From the NCBI GenBank assembly GCA_964058845.1, contig CAXKVR010000798.1, positions 1 to 22,900 on the forward strand: a DNA stretch of 22,900 nt, read 5' to 3'. Within the stretch, counting starts at the first letter, position 1. Every line of letters starts with the position of its first letter. Origin of the DNA: Carex sylvatica (lineage: Eukaryota; Streptophyta; Magnoliopsida; Poales; Cyperaceae). A model generated the notes under the pieces. It saw nothing but the letters and a program-made list of their open reading frames with translations, was not told where the DNA came from and did no database searches. Below are positions 9,384 to 19,063 of this stretch, piece after piece. A program made the translations under genes and the position numbers.

Positions 9384-10275
9384 TCTCAGCAACACCCTTT
9401 TTCTATGGTCCCCACTAATTATATAGTCTCCTTTCAAAGTCCCAGTACTAATTCCGCGTCAATCTTTCTCTAACAAAAATAGTTGATCTCATAAAAATAA
9501 ATACTTCAGTACATAGATATAAATACTTTCAATACTTAGATATTGATACTTTCAGTATCATATGTAAAAAAATACTTAGATATTTAAACTTTCGTAGATA
9601 TAAATACTTAGAAGATAAGATATTAGCACTTAAAAAAGTAAGATATTAATACTTTGATGCGTAACTTGTTATGATAATCTTTTTTCGAGTTCTCCAATAA
9701 TTTCCGCATCAATTTTCCTCTAAGAAACATAGTTGACCTCATAGGTATAAATATTTCTATGTATAAGTATAAATACTTTCAATATTTAGATATTAATACT
9801 TTCAGTGTCATATTTAAAAAATATTTGCAAGTGTAGATATAAATACTTATACGGTGAGGTATAAACACTTGCATGATGACTAACCTGAAAGTACATTATA
9901 ATGGATTTCATTTGAAAGAGAAAATTGCATAAATATTAATACTTTAGAAAAAATTTAAATTGTCGAGTTTTTGTAGTTCCCGTAGGAAGTTATATTTATG
10001 TATTTAATTTTCGTTGGTCCCCGGGTACTGTAGCGCAGGTATTGTTATCTTGGCGCTACATAATTCATGCAATAAATAATTGTTCACATCATAAGTATAA
10101 ATACTTCCGTACATAAGTATAAATACTTCCGTTCATAGATATTAATACTTTAGGAAATTCAAATTGTGCAGTTTTTGCAATCCCCACAGAAAATTATATT
10201 TTAACATTTAATTTTTGGCAGTCCCCCCTGCAGGTACAGTGCGGGTACTGTAGCGCAGATACTATTATCAGCTCC
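9384..10275. repeat. Degenerate tandem repeat zone (AAATACTTNNAGTA-type)
   Basis: Short units of the kind ATAAATACTTTCAATA and GATATTAATACTTTCAGT recur many times. A larger unit is duplicated: about 9434-9610 matches about 9685-9850 (both run AATTTCCGC or AATTCCGCG, then CTCTAA, TAGTTGA, then the short repeats). A second larger unit with a shared GGGTACTGTAGCGCAG occurs at about 9956-10050 and 10154-10268. A 21-bp unit with AAGTATAAATACTTCCGT is repeated near 10087-10130. It replaces the 5' half of the first kinase gene and may be the interior of an unidentified repeat element. Confidence 0.7.
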
Positions 10276-10379
10276 CTAAGTTTTATATTTAAATTGCAAT
10301 ACAGATTAATGATTAATTTAATTTTACTTAATTTTACAAAGCACTAAATAAAATAATAATAATTTTTTTATCAACAACT

Positions 10380-10625
10380 TGTCTTTGGTCTAGTAGGTAA
10401 GATGATGTCCACCGTGTGACGAGTCATAAGTTCTAAATCCAATTTAATTAAGATCACTTGTGAATGTTTAAAGTTGAATAAAACATAAATATATTTAGAG
10501 AACTAGCCTTTGGTCCACTGGTAGTCACAATTCTCTGTGTGGGAGATAACTCGAATGGAGAATCTTTTGTAGATTTTAAATAATTGGTGGCTTAATTTTC
10601 AAGCTTTACATGAAAAAAAAAAAAC
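10380..10625 (+). mobile_element. Possible SINE with two tRNA-like heads and an A-run tail
   Basis: Two A-box-like starts are visible: TGGTCTAGTAGGTAAG (about 10387) and TGGTCCACTGGTAGTC (about 10513). Each is followed 35-45 bases later by a degenerate B-box (CATAAGTTCTAAATCC; ATAACTCGAATGG). A run of A closes the unit near 10612-10623. This is the layout of a tRNA-derived SINE or of two nested ones. Boxes are imperfect and I found no target duplication. Confidence 0.4.
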
Positions 10626-11112
10626 CAAAATGGTATTACATCAGTTATGACCAGACCAAACAATATAGGTAAATCAGTTGCATCGCAATACCGATTTTGT
10701 GGAAAGAATTTAAGGAACCCCCAAAATCTAAATTAACGACAACTATAAAGTTAATTAGTTTTAGCCACCAAATTACAACCATGTATTTAGCGTTCATATG
10801 GAGATCTCAATTTTTATTTATAGGTAGTTTATTTATCCGCAGCATCCCTTTAAATCCGCCCCTGAATTGTTCCAAATTATACTACTCAGTTGTCCTCCAT
10901 TATCTCATACTGAAATTTTATTTTTCGCCTTATTAATCCCAAAATTTCATAAAGAATAATGTCAACAAATACTCTGTTTTCTAAGTTAACCTATGCCTTG
11001 TGTCTAAAGCTGAGTCCAGCATAATGTTCTTCGGCATATGCTAGCCTTTGCTCTTCCATTATGACCACAACAAAGTGAATTTGAGTCGTCCAACTTAGTT
11101 TTGTACAGGTTG
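10626..11112. other. Intergenic, nothing recognised
   Basis: AT-rich spacer. The open frame at 10697-10936 has no recognisable domain and atypical composition, so I do not call it a gene. Confidence 0.5.
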
Positions 11113-11230
11113 TACATCTTGGGCCTTTATACCAATATTACATATTGGGCCTAAATTTCTTGCAAACGCTACATATTGGGCTCATAATTTCTTACCAGTA
11201 CCACAAATTGGGGCCATTATTTCTTACAAC
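11113..11230 (+). repeat. About 30-bp tandem repeat, four copies, TGGGCC-containing
   Basis: The unit begins ACATATTGGGCCTAAATTTC and is repeated about four times with drift (starts near 11114, 11140, 11171, 11203). TGGGCC and TGGGCT are site II-like motifs found in some plant promoters, but no gene follows downstream, so a regulatory role is not supported. Confidence 0.65.
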
Positions 11231-12171
11231 AATGTGTTATATATATACCTAAACTCATTTTTTTTCTCTCCGTTTTTTCTGTACAGCATCAGAATGGAGT
11301 CAAAATAGAATATTTAACAAAAAATGTGGAAACCATATTGATTAATTACACTTAATTTAGTCTTTTTTATTTTTCATTTAACGATCATGAGAATTATATA
11401 TGCTCCCACATTTCGTACATGAATCAAATTTCAAAGATCCTTAACTGTAAACCCTCAATAAAGAACAATTAGTACAGACAATAAAGTTATTGAATAAACG
11501 TAATAAAGAAGTTATACAGAGGAAGTTGCTTCTAAAACCAGTATCTCTGTTCAATTCAACTCTCAGTATCCCTCTGGAAGGCTAAAATAATTCTTGATGG
11601 CCAATAAGTGACAAATGGGACTAGGAGCAGGAAGCTTTTATTCGTCACTAAGTCAATAGAAGAATCTTCCAAGCAAAGAACAAGATACCGAAGGACTCCC
11701 TTGTAGTAATTGTTTTGTATAAAGTTTGTTATTTTACATTTTTACTCACCTATATATGCAACAGCTTAAAGAGGAAATGATACTGTTGTTTATATCAAAG
11801 CTTTAGCTTTCAAGTGGTTAAACAGAAGAAGATAAAGCACATTTAAACTAAGAATTCAGGAATGACAGGAATTAGAGATTTTTCACTTGTAGCCTCCCAC
11901 TGGTATTGCGCTGTCCGCTATTTATATGGTAGGAGAAGATTTTTTGGCACATTAATTAAGTCCCTTCAATTTTAAATATGGATATATATCTACAATAAAA
12001 CCTATTGAAATTTGAATATTTTAGTTTTATAAAAAATTAATCTAATACAATACAAATTTTTTAAATAGTTGCCTTATCTTACTTAAAAAACAGGAAGCTT
12101 ACATTACATACTTGGATACTAAATTCCTCTGAATTCAAAGCAACAAATGTTCATTTATGTTTTTTGTGTGA
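11231..12171. other. Intergenic, nothing recognised
   Basis: AT-rich spacer between the repeat and the end of the second kinase pseudogene. I see no coding domain, RNA gene or clear inverted repeat. Confidence 0.5.
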
Positions 12172-14050
12172 TTAAAGCAAACTAATTTCCTCTGAAATGG
12201 TTGACAGTTCTATGCTATATGAATCAATTCGAGAACAACTCACAGAGACCTCGTCTGGCAAGGTTGTCATGAAAGGTCTTGGTGGCATCTCCAAGCCATC
12301 TACATCACTCAGCAGCATCTCTATGACTCTGCTCATGGAGGGGCGGTTAGATGCCCTCGTTTGAATGCACCACAAGGCAACCTTATATAGGATTTCTTCT
12401 ATTTCTTCAAATTGTGCAACACTATTGTTCAAGTTATTGTAATGTGCCTCTTCTGATAGTTTAAGTTGGTCGTAGATCCATGACGGATAATAGACTTGGC
12501 TCGAGCTATTCGCATGATTATTGACGTTTCTTCTTCCACTTGCCATCTCCATTAGTAGCATCCCAAAACTATAAAATCTGCCTTCCATGATATCACCCCA
12601 AAGGCCCTTGATATTAGTTCAGGAACTATATATCCTATTGTACCTCTTGCTGTGTTGAGGGTTACTAAGTTGTATTCTCTTGAGTATAATTTGGCAAGTC
12701 CAAAGTCGGAAATTTTTGGAGTCAAAACATGATCCAATAGGATATAGTCAGGTTTTATGTCGAAGTGCAATATCTGCATTTGACATCCACGATGAAGGTA
12801 GTCTATACCTCGCGCAATGCCTAGGGCTATCTCTCTTCTTTTCTCTATTGATAAAGAATTGTTATTCGAAGAGAAGATGCACTTGTCAAGTGAGCCCTTT
12901 GGCATATAAGGATACACAAGTGCCCGCTTCGAGCCCTCTGAGCAAAATCCAATAAGGCGCACTATGTTTGCATGGTGGATCCTACCAATTGTTGCCACTT
13001 TGCTGACGAAATCATCACCATCCCCCAATGAATTGGTCAATATTTTGACAGAAACTCTCTTGTACTTGTGAAGAAGGAACGAAAAAAATGCTAGTGGAAC
13101 TAATGTAACCCTTAGTCCTGCCAAAAAAGTTTAAAATAATATTATAGATAATTAATGCAACTTAAATAGACTCAAAGAGAGATGATTGACTTCATGAAAC
13201 TATAATTTTTTTTTTTTTTTTTACCAAATTTGGAATTTTCAGTAGCAAAGCCAAGCACAGGAACGAAAAAACTACACTACTAAACACAAAAAGGTTATAG
13301 AAGTGTGATTGAAATTCAATATGAATATGGAATTATGTCTCGTTCCAAAAAAATTTCTATTATCATGGCTCTGCCCTTGAAATGTCGTTGACATTAATTG
13401 TTTAATTTTTTTGTTTTAGCAATGTAATTCAAATTAACCCGATCGACCTGCCATTTCGTCCTTAATCCTTGGACTATTATTAAGCATTGGTCCACTTGGA
13501 TTGTTTCCCCTTGTTTCTTCACAGAGAATGTGAAAATTAATGTGGCTATGAGTTTGGGCCAAAATATTTTAATATAATACTAACTGCCAAACATTGGATT
13601 AAATTGAAAGAGGTGCAAATATGGAGATTCCAGCATCTTTTTTTACCAGTACCTTGAACATAATGGAAATTTATTATGTGTGATTATTTTGGGAAGAGGG
13701 GATTCATTTAGAAAGTTTGCTTACCCAATAAAATCAGAATAATGTCCAAAAGAGGAACCAATATGAGCATGAAACCAAAAACCACACGTGAAGTAGTACT
13801 CGGTTCACATTCTGACGGGTGATAATAAAGACATATCAAAAATGAGGTCTGAATGGTAAGAAGCACGTAGAGCTTGTCGACAATAGAGATATCCAGGTCT
13901 CTCATTGTATAGTTCAAGTAACTGCATTGGCAAGCAAAAATTTTTGCAAGAGAGACAGTTATGTGCTGATTTATTTCTTTGGTGATTGTCAAGCAAGTGT
14001 TTACCACTGACAGTTCAAAAATGGTCTCTCAATTAAGTTTGCAGAAGTCG
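12172..14050 (-). pseudogene. LRK10L-type receptor-like kinase, decayed but nearly full kinase domain
   Basis: This would be a single-pass membrane receptor kinase. Two exons are visible on the minus strand: about 14030-13725 (juxtamembrane ectodomain with CEPSTTSR, then a hydrophobic segment FMLILVPLLDIILILLG) and 13117-12172. The intron 13724-13118 is 607 bp, GT-AG, and splicing restores a Gly codon. The kinase exon opens with a hydrophobic run and HKYKR, then jumps straight to VSVKILTNS, so the glycine-rich loop and about 50 or more residues are missing. It keeps GRIHHANIVRLIGF, HFDIKP, SDFGLAKLYSREYN, MEMASGRRN and RPSMSRVIEML. The catalytic loop reads HFDIKPDYILLD where HNILLD is usual, so the Asn is lost, and APE reads VPE. 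One base is missing at about 12575/12576, splitting SWKAD from YSFGM. Part of the ectodomain around 14000-14050 (RPFLNC) lies in another frame. It is a pseudogene. Confidence 0.87.
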
Positions 14051-14239
14051 AATAGATGTTAACAAACATTAAAAGAAGGTAGAAACATCTTACAGAAAGA
14101 ATGTAAAAATTATCCTGATTGGACAGATGGAGAATGCTCTCTAGTACAACATTTATATATGCGTTCGTACGTACTTGTTTGAAGAACACAGAATTGGGAT
14201 TGAGATTTGGACGGTGTCTCGAATCAGACACTCAGGTTT

Positions 14240-14635
14240 TGTCCACTTACACCGTTTTTTGGTGACATCGGATTACACTTACACTGTTTTTTGGTGATAC
14301 CGGATTACACCTTATATTTTAAAATTTTTAAAGTTCAAACAATTGGATCCAAATTATTCAACATAATGAATATATTCAAATGTACTTGCAGATCAAATTT
14401 TTTGAATTTTTTTTACTATTTATCAAGTATTTTACAAAATTATTTTTTCAGATCATTGAATTATTGTCCCCATCTTAATAAATAGTAAAAAAATCTAAAA
14501 CAATATAAAATTTTTATCTGCAATCACATTTTAATATATCCATCATGTTGAATGGTTTGGATCGACTGTTCGGATTTTGAAAATATAGGGTGTAATATAG
14601 TGTCACCAAAAAATAGTGTAATTGGATCCCTCCTC
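14240..14635. mobile_element. Fold-back element 1 (GGTGAC-ATTACACC ends)
   Basis: The outer arms pair: the left arm carries TTACACTGTTTTTTGGTGAT and the right arm carries its near complement ending GTGTAATTGGATCCCTCCTC. Inside lie diverged copies of the shared core (TTTACTATTTATCAAG near 14410, CTTAATAAATAGTA near 14474). The left end has an extra 33-bp tandem copy of its own terminus (14244-14275 and 14277-14307). It has no coding capacity. Confidence 0.7.
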
Positions 14636-14636
14636 A

Positions 14637-14657
14637 TACACACACACAGATATATAC

Positions 14658-14721
<64 letters not shown>

Positions 14722-14722
14722 G
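14637..14722. repeat. CA/TACA/TA/GA microsatellite
   Basis: Short CA and TACA runs pass into (TA)n at about 14670-14700 and (GA)n at about 14700-14722, leading directly into the GAGGTTGGC end of the next fold-back element. Confidence 0.9.
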
Positions 14723-15110
14723 TTGGCTACTATTTTTATATAAGCATATCCTCACATATGCTTATAACTCATTTTTGTGTTTCCAATGTCCAAATGGTCG
14801 ATCTGAACCGTTCATCTTGTTCTCCATATTAATATGTACTTGGAGACCAAATTTTATATTTTTCTGAATTTATTTACTATTTATTAAGCAACTTTAAAAA
14901 TCGCTGATCCAACGGTGGCTGCACAAAACAGTAAAATCAGCAGCCACCATTGGATTAATAATTTTCAAAGTGGCTTAATAAATAGTAAAAAAAATCATAA
15001 AAATGTAAAATTTGGTCTCCAAGCACATATTAATATGGAGAACAAGATGAACGGTTCAGATCGACCATTTGGACATTGGAAACACAAAAATGAGTTATAA
15101 GCATATGTGG
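14719..15110. mobile_element. Fold-back element 2 (GAGGTTGGCTAC end), right end missing
   Basis: The left arm runs from GAGGTTGGCTACTATT through CATATGCTTATAACTC, the GTCCAAATGGTCGATC box and GGAGACCAAATTTTA to TTTACTATTTATTAAG. The right arm repeats these in reverse from about 14970 to 15105, with about 95% pairing by eye. The central part carries CCAACGGTGGCTGC paired with GCAGCCACCATTGG. The right arm stops after GAGTTATAAGCATATGTGG and lacks the terminal GTAGCCAACCTC found in element 4. The sequence passes directly into element 3. Confidence 0.8.
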
Positions 15111-15527
15111 GGCTTGGGTGAGCCATGGAGTAAAACGCGTTTGTACTCCACGCCATATTTTCATTTTGAAAATTCAAACATCTGATCTGAACTGCTCAAC
15201 ATGTTCTCTATATTGAAATATGCTTGGAGACTAAATTTTATATTTTTTGAATTTTTTTTACTATTTATTAAGTCACTTTAAAAATAGTTGTTTTACTGTG
15301 AACAGTAAAAACAGTAAAAATTTCTGGACCGCCGGATCAATGATTTTCAAAGTGGCTTAATAAATAGTAAAAAAATTCCAAAAAATATAAAATTTGGTCT
15401 GCAAGCACATTATAATATAGAGATCATGTTGAACGGTTCGGATTGGTTGTTTGGATTTTCAAAATACAAATATAGTGCCATGGAGTACAATCTTGTTTTA
15501 CTCCATGGCTCATTTTAGCCCAACTCA
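15108..15527. mobile_element. Fold-back element 3 (GAGCCATGGAGTAAAA ends)
   Basis: Near-complementary ends carry GAGCCATGGAGTAAAAC on the left and GTTTTACTCCATGGCTC on the right. Further in are TTTTGAAAATTCAAACA and the shared core (TACTATTTATTAAG near 15259, CTTAATAAATAGTAA near 15357). It belongs to the same end class as element 8 at 18186-18604. The outermost left bases are altered where they join element 2. Confidence 0.8.
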
Positions 15528-15530
15528 AAT

Positions 15531-15533
15531 ATA

Positions 15534-15602
<69 letters not shown>
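15531..15602. repeat. (TA)n(GA)n microsatellite
   Basis: About 45 bases of TA repeat are followed by about 28 bases of GA repeat. The tract lies between elements 3 and 4, in the same TA-then-GA order as before element 2. Confidence 0.9.
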
Positions 15603-16024
15603 GTTGGCTACTATGCTTATATAAGTATATCCCCACATATGCTTATAACTCATTTTTGTGTTTTCAATGTCCAAATGGTCGATCAGAACCGTTCATCTTG
15701 TTCTCCATATTAATATGTTCTTGGAGACCAAATTTTACATTTTTCTGAATTTTTTTACTATTTATTAAGCCAATTTGAAAATTTCTGATCCAACGGTAGC
15801 TTCTGATTTTACTGTTTTGTTAAGCCATCGTTGGATCAGCGATTTTCAAAGTGACTTAATAAATAGTAAAAAAATTCAGAAAAATATAAAATTTGGTCTC
15901 CAAGAACATATTAATATGGAGAACAAGATGAACTGTTCCGATCGACCATTTGGACATTGGAAACACAAAAATGAGTTATAAGCATATGTGGAGATATGCT
16001 TATATAAGCATAGTAGCCAACCTC
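15600..16024. mobile_element. Fold-back element 4 (GAGGTTGGCTACTATGC ends), complete
   Basis: This 425-bp element is complete at both ends, from GAGGTTGGCTACTATGC to GCATAGTAGCCAACCTC. The terminal part has its own small palindrome (TATGCTTATATAAGCATA). Inside lie GTCCAAATGGTCGATC, TTCTCCATATTAATATG, GGAGACCAAATTTTA and TTTACTATTTATTAAG, mirrored on the right arm. The central spacer carries paired TCCAACG and CGTTGGA. TA repeats flank both sides, so a TA target duplication cannot be distinguished from the microsatellite. It serves as the reference copy for the family. Confidence 0.85.
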
Positions 16025-16042
16025 TATATATATATATATATA

Positions 16043-16454
16043 GTAAGTCTACCATACATTGCAATGCATAGGCACCTCTATGCATTGGACTATAAATCAC
16101 CATATTCAAAGTTCAAATGACCGATCCAAACCGTTCATCTTGTTCTCCATATTAATATGTGCTTGGAGACCAAATTTTATATTTTTTGGAATTTTTTTAC
16201 TATTTATTAAGCCACATTGAAAATCGCTGATCCAACGGTTACAGTAAAATCAAAAGGCACCGTTGGATCAGTGATTTTCAAAGTGACTTAATAAATAGTA
16301 AACAAATTCCAAAAAATATAAAATTTGGTCTCCAAGCACATATTAATATGGAGAACAAGATGAACGGTTTGGATCGATCATTTGGACTTTGAATCCGTGA
16401 TTTATAGTCCAATGCACAAAGGTGTCTATGCATTGCAATGTATGGTAGCCGTAC
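16043..16454. mobile_element. Fold-back element 5 (CTACCATACATTGCAATGCA ends)
   Basis: The ends pair as CTACCATACATTGCAATGCA on the left and TGCATTGCAATGTATGGTAG on the right, and they enclose a self-complementary TGCATTGCAATGCA-like motif. Next come GGACTATAAATCAC and then the same core as element 4 (TTACTATTTATTAAG near 16198, CTTAATAAATAGTAA near 16289). (TA)n lies outside each end. Confidence 0.85.
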
Positions 16455-16474
16455 TCTATATATATATATATATA

Positions 16475-16882
16475 GGAATATGCTAGCATGCTATGCGTAG
16501 CATATATAGAGGGCCTCCGTGCAACGACTCAATATTCAACTTTTCAAAATCCTAACGGTCGATCCGAACCGTTCATCTTGTTCTAAATATTAATATGTGT
16601 TTGGAGACTAAATTTTACATTTTTTGAAAAAGTTTTACTATTTTTTTAGATTTATTGAAAATCGCTGTTTTCAGCAAATCTGGACCATAAAAAATAGCGA
16701 TTTTCAATAAATCTAAAAAAATAGTAAACAAATTCTAAAAAATATAAAATTTGGTCTCCAAACACATATTAATATGGAGAACAAGATGAACAGTTCGGAT
16801 CGATCGTTAGGATTTTGAAAAATGAATATTGAGCCGTTGCACAGAGACCCTCCATGCTATGCATAACATGCTAGCAAGTTCC
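16475..16882. mobile_element. Fold-back element 6 (GGAA..TGCTAGCATG ends)
   Basis: Ends pair as GGAATATGCTAGCATGCTAT and its counterpart ending ATGCTAGCAAGTTCC. Next are CCGTGCAACGACTCAATATT and its counterpart. The core is shared (CGATCCGAACCGTTCATCTT, TGTTTGGAGACTAAATTTTA), but the inner box reads TTTTTTTAGATTTATTGAAA instead of TTATTAAG, so even the inner arm differs here. (TA)n flanks both sides. Confidence 0.83.
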
Positions 16883-16899
16883 TATATATATATATATAT

Positions 16900-17249
16900 G
16901 AGGAGGGATCAAGTTACAACAAGTTACCACAACTATTTTCTACATTTTTAAAGTCCAAATCGTCGATCCAAACTGTTAGATGTGATATCTACAATAAAAT
17001 GTGGTTGGAGACCAAATTTTACATTTTTTGGAATTTTTTTACTATTTATTAAGATGGGTACAAAATTCAATGGTCTGATTTTGAATAATTTTTGTACCAA
17101 TTTTAATAAATAGTAAAAAATTTCCAAAAAATGTAAAATTTGGTCTCCAAGCATATTTTATTGTAGATATCACATCTAACAGTTTGGATCGATGATTTGG
17201 ACTTTAAAAATGTAGAAAATAGTTATGGTAACTTGTTGTAACTTGATTC

Positions 17250-17255
<6 letters not shown>
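16900..17255. mobile_element. Fold-back element 7 (GATCAAGTTACAACAAGTTA ends)
   Basis: This 356-bp element has arms of about 110 bases that agree at nearly all positions. They run from GAGGAGGGATCAAGTTACAA and from its mirror ending TTGTAACTTGATTCCTCCTC. Shared core parts are GTCCAAATCGTCGATCC, GGAGACCAAATTTTACAT and TTTACTATTTATTAAG. Its arms look less diverged than most of its neighbours, which suggests a younger copy. Confidence 0.85.

Positions 17256-17336
<81 letters not shown>
17251..17336. repeat. (CT)n(TA)n microsatellite
   Basis: About 30 bases of CT repeat pass into about 56 bases of TA repeat. This is the mirror of the TA-then-GA tracts at the left ends of elements 2 and 4, and it lies at the right end of element 7. 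Confidence 0.92.
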
Positions 17337-17338
<2 letters not shown>

Positions 17339-17379
17339 ATTCTTTTATTAAGCACATTGGGTGTCCGATCCGCCAATGG

Positions 17380-17800
17380 CTACGATTGAAAGATGAAATG
17401 TCAGGTTTAATCTCAGCCTTCCTGTTACATAATATGTCTTGTTTTGATTAAATGTATCTGTTTTATGTATAGAAGTCTAAATTTAGTTAAAAACATACTC
17501 GTCACATGCGCTGCCACACGATACGTTACAATTAAAATTGAGCAGAATCTAAAATTTAGCGATATTTTTTTGTTTCCTTATTTCTTTCTCTTTAATTGAG
17601 CAAATTTCACCTTTTATTTTCTTATTTTTCGTTTCTACAGGGATTACAATGAAAATCATCAGATTGAATATCAGCCTTCTAATCAAATAATTTGCCTTCT
17701 TTTTTTTTGTTTTTGTACATGTAGAAGTCTAAATTTATTTAGACACATTCTTGCCACACGTAGTGTGCACAAGATATGGTCAGAATTAAAATTAAATATA
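17380..17800. repeat. Diverged direct duplication
   Basis: About 17380-17535 and 17640-17795 match in order: GATTGAA..., TCTCAGCCTTCC or TATCAGCCTTCT, GTAGAAGTCTAAATTTA or TATAGAAGTCTAAATTTA, then GCCACAC and ACAATTAAAATT or AGAATTAAAATT. Both copies are non-coding. It may be the two ends of an old element or a local duplication. Confidence 0.55.
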
Positions 17801-17869
17801 CTTAAATTAACAGTATTGCAATAGGAAAGCTATTGATGTTTTAGTTTTTTTTTTGATCTCTTTTGATTC

Positions 17870-18165
17870 TCTGATATCGTAATTTCACGATTAAGGAATA
17901 TAATTAATCAATATAATTGATCGGGTATCATGATTAATAAGGAATTTTCATTTATATTGATCCGATATCAAAAAAATTACTTGTCTCATTTCACGATTAA
18001 GGAATTTTCATTGATATATCCGATATTATATCAGGGAATTTTTTGATATCAAAATTCCTAAATAATTTCACAAATACGAAAATATTTGATTGGACCGTTA
18101 TTATATTGATCCGATATTGATATCATAGAAAATATTGATCGTTCATGGCACTATATTTTTATTTC
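17870..18165. repeat. GATATC / TTTCACGATTAAGGAA repeat cluster
   Basis: TTTCACGATTAAG occurs three times (about 17882, 17994 and 18162), twice followed by GAATTTTCATT-like sequence. ATTGATCCGATAT and GATATCA-type palindromes recur between them. I do not recognise the source. Confidence 0.55.
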
Positions 18166-18185
18166 ACGATTAAGAGAGAGAGAGA

Positions 18186-18604
18186 GATGGGCTACAGTGA
18201 GCCATGGAGTAAAATGAGTTGGTGCTCCATGGCACTATATTTTATTTTGAAAATTCAAATGACCGATTTGAACCGCTCAACTTGATCTCCATATTGAAAT
18301 GTACTTGGAGACCAAATTTTATATTTTTTGGATTTTTGTTTACTATTTATTAAGTCACTTTGAAAATCGCTGATCCGATGATTCAGAAATTTTTACTGTT
18401 TTTTACTGTTCACAGCAAAACAACAATTTTCAAAATTGCTTAATAAATAGTAAAAAAATTCTAAAAAATATAAAATTTAGTTTCCAAGCACATTTCAATA
18501 TGGAGAACATGTTGGAAGGTTCGAATTGGTTGTTTGAATTTTCAAAATGAAAATATGGCATGAAGTACAAATGTGTTTTACTCCATGGCTCACCGTAGCT
18601 CATC
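18186..18604. mobile_element. Fold-back element 8 (GTGAGCCATGGAGTAAAA ends)
   Basis: Left GATGGGCTACAGTGAGCCAT pairs with right ATGGCTCACCGTAGCTCATC. The same end class as element 3 is recognised by GAGCCATGGAGTAAAA and TTTTGAAAATTCAAA. Core boxes lie at about 18341 (TTTACTATTTATTAAG) and 18438 (CTTAATAAATAGTAA). GA tracts flank both ends, with a short TA run on the right. Confidence 0.82.
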
Positions 18605-18648
18605 TCTCTATATATATAGAGAGAGATAGAGAGAGAGAGAGAGAGAGG
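18604..18648. repeat. CT/TA/GA microsatellite between elements 8 and 9
   Basis: CTCTC, TATATATATA and about 30 bases of GA repeat link the right end of element 8 to the GAGGTTGGC end of element 9. Confidence 0.88.
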
Positions 18649-19057
18649 TTGGCTAATATTAAAAGATTTGTTCCTAGGCCGTGGAACAAATGCTTTAGCT
18701 ATTACATTTTCAAAGTCCAAACAGTCGATCCAAGTTGTTAGATATTAAATCTAAATTAAAATGTGTTTGTTGACCAAATTTTACATTTTGTTTAATTTTT
18801 TTACTATTAATTAAGTTAATTTTAAAATCGTTGCTTTCAATAATCCATAAATTTTTCACTATTTATAAAAATCAATGATTTTAAAACTGATTTAATAAAT
18901 ATTAAAAAAGTTCTAAAAAATATAAAATTTGATCTCCAAGCATATTTTAATATAAAGAACACATCTAATGGTTTTGATCGACCGTTTGAACTTTGAAAAT
19001 AAAAAAACCAATTAGTTGCACCACAGTTCCGAAAATGTTTTGATATTAGCCAACCTC
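18645..19057. mobile_element. Fold-back element 9 (GAGGTTGGCTAATAT ends)
   Basis: Left GAGGTTGGCTAATATTAAAA pairs with right GATATTAGCCAACCTC. The outermost bases resemble element 4 (GAGGTTGGCTA), but the next 40 bases are different. The core is recognisable but more diverged (TTTACTATTAATTAAG near 18802, TTTAATAAATATTAAAA near 18892). Confidence 0.8.
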
Positions 19058-19063
19058 TATATA

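Noticed and set aside
11234..11255. TATATATATA as a TATA box after the TGGGCC repeats
   Set aside because: No coding exon follows on the plus strand within reach, and such runs are common here by composition.
12680..12955. Plus-strand open frame of 91 codons
   Set aside because: It is antisense to the kinase catalytic domain.
14622..15981. Open frames of 60-80 codons with RERERER or YIYIYI runs and repeated GHWKHKNEL endings
   Set aside because: These are translations of microsatellites and of repeated fold-back element arms. The same peptide recurs because the element recurs.
16948..18741. Further short open frames within fold-back elements 7-9
   Set aside because: They lie across inverted arms, lack domains, and break between copies.
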